This document shows positions 38,374 to 61,730 of a DNA stretch of 64,000 nucleotides, piece by piece (the first letter of the stretch is position 1; every line of letters starts with the position of its first letter). Below the pieces are notes generated by a model. It made no database searches. It saw only the letters and a list, made by a program, of their open reading frames with translations, and was not told the DNA's origin. A program made the translations under genes and the position numbers. The stretch spans positions 34,273,000-34,336,999 of the forward strand of contig CAIIXF020000003.1 of the NCBI GenBank assembly GCA_903813345.2. Direction: 5' to 3'. The stretch is from Owenia fusiformis (taxonomy: Eukaryota > Annelida > Polychaeta > Sabellida > Oweniidae).

Positions 38374-38854
38374 AGTTGTCTGATTAAAATTGAAATACTT
38401 CTCTGAGATGCCAACTTTGCATAATCGATTAATTCATGGGGATGAGTTATCCCCAACTTGTTATAAAGACGTTACAACATCGATGAACATGAAAGTTCCC
38501 AGATAATGTCCTGGTTGCTTAAGTGAGTGAATTCTCACTCTAATATTGGAGCTGCTGCTTGATACATTTGCTCGCGACTTTCTGACTGTTCAATAACCGG
38601 ATATCGATGTTACTATTAACATACGGGTAAAATGTTTGGATACAAATCATCCTCTTTGTTGGACAAATCTTACAAATTTTCTTCAATGAAAGTTCATCCA
38701 TTTTGTTACAAAGACATAACGGATTTATGACCAGGCGGGACCAGAGTTATTGGTGTGACAACTGAATTAAAATAAATCATTTTAATTATTTCATAACTTG
38801 TTTTCCCTGGGAAATAAACAGGCAATATAACTGATATTCAAAAAATCCCGTATC

Positions 38855-38932
38855 AGATCCTGTATCAGCCATAACCCGATATGAGATCCCATATTGGATC
38901 CCGCATCAGATCCCGTATCAGAACTATTTCCA
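38855..38932. repeat. GATCCCGTATCA minisatellite
   Basis: Several variants of a 10-12-bp unit (GATCCCGTATCA, GATCCCATATTG, GATCCCGCATCA) occur in a row. Confidence 0.6.
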
Positions 38933-39092
38933 GAAAAACTTGATTTCTTTGTTCTATTTTAGAACTTGTGAATAAAAGTTGAAAATGTTGTATGGTAAAT
39001 GTAATTGTTTCATTGTATGTCTTAATGTCACCATCATTGGGTGAATACAATCAAAATTGAAAATGAATAAGTTTCAGAAAATCATCTCATCC

Positions 39093-39568
39093 TATAGTCT
39101 GTCACGTAACTTTATGGATGATGGGTGGGCGAACAGTGCCCTAGCAGAGGGAAATACAGACACTAGACCGTATCCCAACGCTGACGTCAAGTGGAAAGTG
39201 AGTGTAAATACAAGATTAGATTGCAGAGAATTTCACGATCATGGAAGGAAATATAGTACAATACGTAGCTTGCAGAAGTGTCTCAATGGAAAAATATTGT
39301 AGGAAACGCCCACACATCCTTCGTGAAATTCGATTCATTCGCACACATCATTTTCCGAGACACAAAGTGCGAAATCCTCTTCAACCGGAAATCGCATGAA
39401 TGGGATATTTGGGGAATTAAATCGTCTTGAGACATTGGTGGTACGGGACAAGTTTCACAGTGATACAAAGTCTAAAACCATATTTAAAGTATCATTATAA
39501 ACCTGAAGTGGAAAGACTCGCGAACGGTTCGCCCACCCATCATCCATAAAGTCACGTGACAGACTATA
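39093..39568. mobile_element. 42-bp-TIR element near 39 kb
   Basis: Arms at 39093-39134 and 39527-39568 are near-perfect reverse complements starting TATAGTCTGTCACGT and including GGATGATGGGTGGGCGAAC. 476 bp, no transposase. A TA target is possible because both ends border TA. Confidence 0.75.
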
Positions 39569-40320
39569 CATAGGGTGCATCTCAACGATATGAAATGACT
39601 CAAAGAACATATTTTCAATGACACTTTTTGCAAGGGTCAAGCTGGCAAAGTATCAATTTCAATATGTAGAGTCCAATCATCACCATGACAACCGTTAAAC
39701 CGGTGACCTTGAGTTCGTTATTGGTTTTTTAATTGAATGCAGTTACGTGAAATAAACCTGTTCCGATTGGCTTGAATTGGACACACCTTGCCCAGCTATG
39801 TATGAATATTGTTTCACAGTAATCAAAAAAATTCTCGGGCGTGAAAAGTTTTGGATTTCTTGTCCTAAAATGTTATTTGCAAATCATTGTAGATCCTCTT
39901 CTTTCAAAAACAACTTAATATTCGATATATTTTCCAAACTTCAAGAACGGCTTATTGTCATATTCTCTAAGTGGCGTAGCTACATGTACGCAAAGTACGC
40001 ACGTGCGCATTTTCAAATTATCCAGAATGTCATGAAACATTTTTTCTATAGAGAATTTATTATATGAAAATTATCAAAAAGTACCAACTATGAGAAATCA
40101 GACAATGTGTGGAGTCATGAATGGAAATAGATGACACAAGGGAACATTCCAATTTCAATGATTAAAACAATCCAAAATATGATGATGCACCTTTTCGACA
40201 GTATCCTATTTAAAAGCGTAAACTTGCTGTGCACAACATTGCCTAGATTATAAAAGATACTATGCGATATTGTTCACTCAGTGGCTTTAAGATTTAACAT
40301 GGCTTTGTTTCCTTAGAAAG

Positions 40321-40326
40321 TTTATT
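40321..40326 (-). terminator. Poly(A) signal of the gamma-lyase gene
   Basis: AATAAA on the minus strand about 150 nt past the stop codon at 40475. Confidence 0.45.
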
Positions 40327-40474
40327 TTATCCATCATATGACATGATACACAATTCAAAGTTCTAACGCTGATCGAGACAGTGTTATGTGTGACGTACAT
40401 TCCAATGTTTTGCAAATCGGCTTTTGACGAATAGTACTCCATGTTCAATTTCAACCAAGCGGAGTGCTTTAATG

Positions 40475-53863
<13,389 letters not shown>

Positions 53864-54712
53864 CTGAAAATATTAATATGTTCTTTTGATTTTTCAGGAG
53901 ATTTTCGAGTGGATTTCGGATGGCCTTTTTTGTGTTGCCTATTGATCTATTGTGGTTTTCAAAATATCATCTCTTGAAACCAGCTGAAGTAAAACAGTAG
54001 TAAAACTCGCAGGACATAACATTTTTCAACTAAATGACCACTTGTCATTTGAACATTCCACGATGTAAATCACTAACAGTCGCAACAGTAGTATTGTTTC
54101 CCTTCTGGCGATATCTGCACCCGTGATGAAACGTGATGCCATTTTTCTAATTCCCATTCGAACAGAAATCACATAACCACAACACACTAGCCTCTAAATT
54201 TTGCACCAAATCCAATAAAATGGCGGCCATTTTAAATTCAGCACCCATCTTAAAAAGCAGCAGTGTCCCATGACTATTAGGTATCAATGCACAAGATTTA
54301 GACCAAGTTCTAACCGAGTTCTGCAAAATTCTGGTATTTGCGTGAGTTGCACAAAAATATTTTTTATTGAAGAGCGGCGGCCATTTTGAATTTAGCAGCC
54401 GTATCAGAAATTCTTTCTCGAGTAGTCCTATGCCAAGAAGGCATCATACTACAAAATAAAAACCAAATAGGTGAACCGCATTTGATTAATCTCCCGATCA
54501 CATGGGCGGATGGACAAAACAAAGGCCTTATCATGTCTATGCCCAGAAGATATCAGAATATAAAACCAAATCGAAAACGTCGATACGTCGACTATTTGAG
54601 TAATCGCCCAAACACAAGACAGACGGCTTCTCTGTACCAATTTTTTTCTATTTGATTGCTTTACTTTTAGCACTGGTGATACGCTCGATTACGCTGGTTA
54701 CCGAAACGGTTC

Positions 54713-55138
54713 GTTTCGGTAACAAAATGTCGGAACGTCGAAGGTACGGTTTTTCTTTTTTCCTTATTTCACGTGTTGTAGGCAGAATCTCCACGACGTT
54801 TTTTCTCACAAACGTATATCAGTATCATATGTTTTAGAAAATGTACATGTTCGTGAAAAAATAGCTCAGAAGACAACAGAATCGTCGATTTAATTCCTCA
54901 CTTCAGTTACATAAACGGTTTGGGTTAAAAGTGCAGATCTTAACTGTTTTTCGAAAAACCGTTTCTGTAACTTAAGTGAGGAATTAAATCGACGATTCTG
55001 TTGTCTTCTGAACAATTTGTTCGCAAATATATTCATTTTCTTAAACATATGATACTGATACACGTTTGTGTAAAAATAAGGAAATAAGGAAAAAAGAAAA
55101 ATCGTACCTTCGATGTTCCGACATTTTGTTACCGAAAC
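54713..55138. mobile_element. Foldback element (long hairpin)
   Basis: Two arms of about 190-210 bp begin GTTTCGGTAACAAAATGTCG and its inverse, meeting near 54935. Matching blocks include GACGATTCTGTTGTCTTCTG and GTATCAGTATCATATG; the left arm has about 30 extra bases. No coding sequence. Confidence 0.8.
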
Positions 55139-55606
55139 TATGCGAAAATGAATGATTCCCTTTACCAAAATACACATTTGTATGCATTTGGATTTAGGAA
55201 CATTTAACATTGCTAACAGCACATTCACAAACAAGAAAGATAACACAAGTCGCAATTTTAAATAAACAAAACTCTTACCTCATTTTGGCTTTTTAAAACA
55301 AACACTAAATGTATTTAAATTAGGAGTATTCTAACCATCCAGGGCATGTAATAGAAACGATTCAAATGCAATCTGGTATGCTCCCACTAATATACAGTAT
55401 GAACAAGTATAATTTTACATACACCTATTGTACTTGATAGTTCATGAACACACATTTTATCAAATGGGTCAAAGTCTTGCTGAAATAAGACTATGTCAAT
55501 GGACTGATGAATACACGAGTTCTATTCGATATAGTATTGTGTACAAGGGTTGATTAATTGTCATTGATGTACCACTTTGTATATACAGTTTTATCATATA
55601 ACCATA

Positions 55607-55784
55607 CAGTAAACCCTGTGTACATTGAATTTTTTTTGCCGAGAAAATCGTTCTCTGCTGGAAGTTGTCCACTACAGAGAGGGTAATTTATACAGAAATC
55701 AGTAGAGAATGTACGGGGGAAGGGTGTCCACTAGAGACAGGTGTTCACTAGAATGTGTTAAATAAGATTTTACAGGTTTTACTG
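55607..55784. mobile_element. Short pogo/Tigger-type MITE
   Basis: 178 bp from CAGTAAACCCTGTGTA to TACAGGTTTTACTG with TA on both sides (55605-55606, 55785-55786). Interior words GTTGTCCACTACAGAGAGGG and GGTGTTCACTAGAATG are typical of such ends. A decayed relative lies near 35560-35705. Confidence 0.75.
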
Positions 55785-56464
55785 TACATGAATTGTCATC
55801 AATAGACCTGGAGACCATCTTCGCCCACCTCTGTCTCCACTGCGTTCATCTACCGACTGGAGCCTAGTGAATGCTAGATGCACGATGACACGGTGGTATC
55901 ATTTTAGGTATATTTTAGATGTTGGATTATTTGCCATATTAGGTTGACATATAGATGTCAGTAGTGGTATGTCTTCTTGAATCTACTGTCTCTCATATTA
56001 TACTTGTGATGCATATTTATGACTGAATCTTTGGGAAACACGCCATTGTTATTGACAGCCACCCACCTATCTTTTTCTAAAATGTGGGGTTAATGAACGA
56101 AAGAAATATTTTGATTTTGAACACAAATTCCATGATTAACCCACATTATTGAGTTATTGTGACAGTTGAATTTTTCCTCAATGTTTTGGGAATGTGATAA
56201 GCCTATAGGAAGGTGAGGAAGTCTCAAAATATCACAGATCGACAAAATAAAATTTCCCTTATAGCGGACAAAAAATTCAAATGTTATTTTTAATAAAAAA
56301 ATTAAGTAAACCAAATATAGCTAGATCTTATTACGACCACCAGGTTAATGCCAAGGGGGGGGGGGCATATTGTTACAGTATGGTTTGATCGTATAATAAA
56401 ACATAATAAGGGCTATGAAATATACATGTATGATGACATTGATAGGTTTCTTAGAACATTAATG

Positions 56465-57722
56465 GCTTGCTCTATCGATTGAAATGTATACATTGATAGG
56501 ACATACCAAAACATATTGATTTAATTTGAAACACGTGGCTTGCTCTATCGAATGAAATGTTTAATGGGCATACAAAAACATATTGGTTTAATTTGAAACA
56601 TGTGGCTTGCTCTGTCTATTGAAATGTATAATGGGCATACAAAACATATCAGTTTAATTTGAAACATGTGGCTTGCTCTATCGAATGAAATGTATAATGG
56701 GCATACAAAACATATCAGTTTAATTTGAAACATGTGGCTTGCTCTATCGAATGAAATGTATAATGGGCATACCAACACATCAGTTTAATATGAAACATGT
56801 GGCTTGCTCTGTCTATTGAAATGTATAATGGGCATACAAAACATATCAGTTTCATTTGAAACATGTGGCTTGCTCTGTCTATTGAAATGTATAATGGGCA
56901 TACAAAACATATCAGTTCAATATGAAACATGTGGCTTGCTCTGTCGATTGAAATGTATAATGGGCATACAAAACATATCAGTTTCATTTGAAACATGTGG
57001 CTTGCTCTGTCGATTGAAATGTATAATGGGCATACCAACACATCAGTTTAATATGAAACATGTGGCTTGCTCTGTCTATTGAAATGTATAATGGGCATAC
57101 CAACACATCAGTTTAATATGAAACATGTGGCTTGCTCTGTCTATTGAAATGTAAAATGGGCATACAAAACATATCAGTTTCATTTGAAACATTTGGCTTG
57201 CTCTGTCGATTGAAATGTATAATGGGCATACAAAAAATATCAGTTTAATATGAAACATGTGGCTTGCTCTGACGATTGAAATGTATAATGGGCATACAAA
57301 ACATATCAGTTTAATTTGAAACATGTGGCTTGCTCTGTCTATTGAAATGTATAATGGGCATACAAAACATATCAGTTTAATTTGAAACATGTGGCTTGCT
57401 CTGTCTATTGAAATGTATAATGGGCATACAAAAAATATCAGTTTAATATGAAACATGTGGCTTGCTCTGTTGATTGAAATGTATAATGGGCATACAAAAT
57501 ATATCAGTTTAATTTGGAACATGTGGCTTGCTCTGCATATTGAAATGTATAATGGGCATACAAAGCATATCAGTTTAATTTGGAACATGTGGCTTGCTCT
57601 GTTGATTGAAATGTATAATGGGCATACAAAAAATATCAGTTTAATTTGAAACATGTGGCTTGCTCTGTCTATTGAAATATATAATGGGTATACAAAACAT
57701 ATCAGTTTAATATGAAACATGT
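56465..57722. repeat. 66-bp tandem array (~19 copies)
   Basis: Unit core GGCTTGCTCTGTCTATTGAA ATGTATAATGGGCATACAAA then a variable CATATCAGTTTAATTTGAAACATGT part; the first copies at the left are the most diverged. Because 66 is a multiple of three, long frames stay open on both strands (for example a 22-residue repeat with CPLYISIDRASHMFQIKLI on the minus strand). This is a by-product of the period, not evidence of a protein. Confidence 0.92.
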
Positions 57723-57840
57723 GTCATAATATCCCAGGCATGATATTTCATATCCAGATAAATGCAGATAGTGCTGTATATTTATATATTTGCTACTTGT
57801 AACCTGATAGTAAACATGTATTTTGAAGAATTGTTTAGTG

Positions 57841-57846
57841 TTTATT
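57841..57846 (-). terminator. Poly(A) signal of the ASB-like gene
   Basis: AATAAA on the minus strand about 38 nt past the stop codon at 57884. It would end the transcript before the 66-bp array. Confidence 0.6.
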
Positions 57847-57883
57847 AATGATTTTGGTACTACACATAATCGCAACTATTCAA

Positions 57884-60722
57884 TTACAAATCAAGTTCGG
57901 TATCATCTGGTTCTATGTCTATAGGAGGACAATCCCATGAGTCACAATAGGAAGGACAATCGAAAGGACATTCCTTTTTGTCCAATGGCACCTTTTCATA
58001 TGCATCTTTACTAAAATGTTCTTCACAACGTAGAAAGTCCTTCATCTTCTCTGGTATGGGGAGTTTTTTCACTTTCGAAACAGCATATTTGCCTAAATGT
58101 TTGAAAATTTGTGAGCGACAGAGCTCAAACAATGGTAAAGGTGATTTTGATAACTCAAATATGAGTTTATAGAATTCAGGCTTTTTATAAATAGATAGGT
58201 GTATGTGTTTCTGTTTAACCCATGGTTCTTGGAGAAATTCAGGTCTTATTTGGATCATCAATTTCGCCAATCTAATCAGACCTTCCTTTATGGCAAGTTC
58301 AAAATAGGATATTTTCCTATTTGGATGTTTTAGCTTGCATCCCCACTGAACCATAATCATAGCACAGTCCTCACTGTGGAGTTTAATTGCATGCTCTAAG
58401 GGCGTCTCTTTCCATTTGTATGCTTTGTTCATCTTATATCCAAACTCTATGAGGATCCTACACATTGCAGGGAGGAAGTGTTCAACTGATATTGCCATGG
58501 CTGTGACACCCTGATGCGTCTCTGCTTGTATCTTAACACTGTTCTCGAGTAAATACTCTGTGATGTCATAACGACGATATGCTACAGCATAATGTAGTGC
58601 AGTAAGTCCATCTTCAGTCTTAGCTTCCATATTGCACAATGAGTTACACAGCATGTCTACTATCTCTAAATTGTCCATCTGGATTGCTCTGAAAGTACAT
58701 GAACATCCAGATCATGTACATAAAAAGTACTAACAATTCGATAAAGGAATGATATTCAAGTACTTTATTTAATCATTAGAAGGAGATTAAATTATTTTCA
58801 AGAACAAGTAAGTTAGTTTTGTCTCGAAATATTTAACCATTGATTCTCAGTCTATAATTTAACATTCATATAATGTGCACTATTACACTTTATAAATCTG
58901 TTGCACAATCAACAGAGGATAATTGTACATAGCAATTTTAGACTTGAGTTTGGAGACCTGTTTTATACAAATTCCTCTTGGACAAGGTAAAAGAAAGGTG
59001 TACACCTTTCAAGGTTTTAGTGAAATTTAAGTAAACTTCATAATGTATTTTTACATACAATAACTTGATTAAGGCCATTAGCTGAGTTAGGAGTATTTTA
59101 AAAAACTTACTTTATCAATGGCGACTCTGAATTCTCATTAAAGCCAAGACGTCTAAGATTGACATCTGCACCTGCATGAATGATCATACGACAAACATCT
59201 GCATGATTTGCTAAAATCCCAGTGAAAAGAGGCGTACAACCTAAAATAAATGATTTTTTTCAATCTGATTGGCTTACTTTTAAACATAATAGGCCTATGG
59301 TCTTTTCAACTTGATAATCTAATTTGGTCATTGATAATTCATGTACCATGTACACATAAATGTCTTATTAAATGAGTCTGTGTATTGGAGGAACAGCAGC
59401 TTCTAAATAATGTATCTGTGTACCTAGCAAGGGCTTAGGCTGACCACTTATAAACTACTTACATGTACACTGTATATATAAGGATAGTAAAGTAAGTAAA
59501 TACTGGAGAACAATATTTTATATACAAACCTGATGCAGGATCAAGGTAGTCCACCTCACATTCCTGGCCTTTTGCACCTAACAACCATTCAGCCATCTCT
59601 TTGTGACCATACCGAGCTGCATACCTACATTACGGAACATATTCAATAATGCATTTACTGAAATCGAATACTGTTCCAAATATACTTGGCGAAATGATTT
59701 TGACAATGAATTACAAAATCAATGTATGCAACTGACAGATCTGTAAGAGAGAACTAGAAATAGGACTTTTGGGAAGTGGTTAAAAAAAGTAAATTTACAT
59801 ATCAACTCCTGTATGCTGCCTACATGTACATTTATGTATATCAGTCAAGGCAACTCTAATTCTATATACATGTGCATGTGCACAGTGGTGTACATGGAGT
59901 GAACATGGAGTTAAGGCTTTGTATAAAAAACCTCCTACCTCATACCCACCTACCCACGTACGTTGGACATGATACAGTCTTTGAAGGGTTCAATTGTAAA
60001 GATCTTAGTTTATTAAATCTTAGTTTATGATGAATTATAGATGCATTTGTAACGACCCTTGATAGCAAGTTGCTAATACAGTCTTGCTACTTTCGATTTC
60101 CACTCAGGGGCATCGAATTTAGCACTTTCTTTCAATTTCTTTATCTGGCTTGTTGGACCTATGCTCGCGGATGTTAGTTAGTTATTCCCCTGTGGCGCCC
60201 TCGGGTCATTACACATTAAAATGCATCCATATGCATTTATGGATCCGTCATCCGTTAAATAAAGCTGGAATTGTAGAAATCTTGATGATTAGAACTATTT
60301 TGAGATTTAAAAATCATTAAAATTGAACCCTTCAATCACTGTATCATGGCCCACGTAGGTGGGTAGGTGGGTATGAGGAAGGAGGTTTTTTATACAAAGC
60401 CTGGAGTTAAGACATTTCCACTCTTACCAAAATAAATTTGTATTTACCAAATTGCTCTCTTCCCTGTTTTATCTTGAGCATTCACATCTGCAGGTCTTGG
60501 TTTAGCTTTTAGAAGTAATTTTACGATCTCAAAATTTCCCTTTTCAGCAGCAATGAGCAATGGTGTGGGAGATTTTTTGTCAGCCACATCTTTTTCGTTA
60601 ACATCGAATTCACGCTTTCCTATCATCATTTTCACCTTTTTAACATTTTCTGATCTAACGGCATTGAAGAATTCAACTGCCTTCCGAGATTGGTCAGGTC
60701 TTCTCTTGGTGGATGGCAGCAT
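57884..60722 (-). CDS. Ankyrin repeat and SOCS-box protein
   Basis: Likely substrate-recognition subunit of a Cullin-5/Elongin BC ubiquitin ligase. Four exons, phases agreeing: 60448-60722, 59530-59624, 59111-59240, 57884-58688; 434 aa. Ankyrin repeats span about 50-310, for example TPLLIAAEKGNFEIVKLLL, YAARYGHKEMAEWLL, CTPLFTGILANHADVCRMII, TALHYAVAYRRYDITEYLL. A SOCS box at 347-389 has the BC-box pattern LFELCRSQI and the Cul5-box LPIP in KKLPIPEKMKDFL. The last 45 residues are Cys/Asp-rich (CPFDCPSYCDSWDCPP), beyond the point where most ASB proteins stop; metal binding is possible but unproven. Start: first ATG, followed by a basic stretch STKRRPDQSRK. I cannot assign an ASB number. Confidence 0.92.
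59915..60401. mobile_element. Mutator-like TIR element in ASB intron 1
   Basis: Inverted arms of about 90 bp start GGCTTTGTATAAAAAACCTCC-type sequence and include CATACCCACCTACCCACG. An exact 9-bp TGGAGTTAA flanks both sides (59906-59914, 60402-60410), the length made by Mutator-like transposases. The interior carries a SINE copy. No transposase. It lies within intron 1 (59625-60447). Confidence 0.85.
60050..60240 (+). repeat. SINE, copy 2, inside the Mutator-like element
   Basis: Shares with 3160-3345 the order GGGCATCGAATTTAGCAC, TATCTGGCTTGTT, then a GCGCCCTCGGGTCATTACAC block and ATTAAAA. It lies between the arms of the element at 59915-60401. Confidence 0.55.
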
Positions 60723-61730
60723 TATCTACTTATTTGAAATTCACCTAAACGTTAAGAATATATGATACATTTTACATGTATTTTGTAGATATAGTCTATC
60801 AATCATGCCACTGTGTATACATTTAAACAACATTTGCATCACTGTACTAAGTCAACGACCTGAGCCGAAGACCTTGAACTGACCTAAAACGTAGACTATT
60901 TAATTTACATATTAACTAACGCATTGTAGGATTAAATAAATAATCAATAAAGTTACAGTACTTAAAATTAATTATAAAATTTCTCAACTTGAAAGTTGAA
61001 GTTTATGATTTTATTTTTAGAATTTAATGACAATTGCATATATATTAGCGGCACGAGAGCCGGAATTTTAAAAGAAAATCAACATACTGATACATACCTT
61101 GATGTCCAGCAAGAAATTCAATATATACAAGAGCATAATCCAAAGAATAAGTCGGAATATCACTACGAAAGTTTATCAGTTGCCAGGTTGCTGCCGGATT
61201 ACGTTTTCAGATACAGTAAATAGACGAACGCTTGATTTATAACAAAGATAGAAGGTGTCATAAAGGGAATTCGGTTGAAGATCACAGTAGAGTTTCCCAT
61301 AGGTGGCCATTATAACATTTTACCCTGTATCTTATTGACGATTAGTATCCAAGCCTAGTGCAACATACCACAGTGTTCGGGAGAGACTCGCCTAGCCTGC
61401 TATAACAATCTTACCATGGGTTGTCCACCGAATTTTTGAAATAAATAAACTTGAAGACACTAACCCCCTCTATCGTCAGATTTCTCAGAGAATTCTGGTA
61501 AAATCACCAAGGTCAAAATCACTCCGCCGCCAGCTTAAAATGAGATTTCCCACTGAACTCTGACATGTTTTCAGATAAATTAGGACCTACCCTATAAATA
61601 TTTAGTCCCGATTCACTTCCCAAACGCTAGATGGCGCTCCAATGGGGTAGGGAAGGAGAAAATAACTTTTTATTCAGAAAACCAAATCACTAACGGTAAC
61701 CGCTAATGTCCTTACTCAGGACTATATCCT
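60723..61730. other. Gap: upstream of ASB-like gene
   Basis: No exon, RNA gene or clear repeat recognised. Presumably contains the ASB-like promoter near 60730-61000; no core element stands out. Confidence 0.4.

Larger units (their letters stand above)
53864..56464. other. Gap: between gamma-lyase 5' region and satellite
   Basis: Should contain the missing first coding exon and promoter of the gamma-lyase gene, which I could not identify. ATGGCCGCC-type words near 54220 and 54380 are part of a common repeat phrase (AAAATGGCCGCCATTTT) and give no fitting donor. The rest holds the foldback and MITE listed separately. Confidence 0.4.

Noticed and set aside
54361-54655. Plus-strand frame of 89 codons as a gene
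   Set aside because: Begins in the common repeat phrase CGGCCATTTTGAATTTAGC, has no splice context and no recognisable domain.
54890-55255. 121-codon minus-strand frame as first exon of the gamma-lyase gene
   Set aside because: It lies across the foldback arm and offers no donor of the required phase that I could find.
56545-57720. Long minus-strand frames of 214, 108 and 77 codons
   Set aside because: They are the 66-bp tandem repeat read through; no splice, start context or domain supports a protein.
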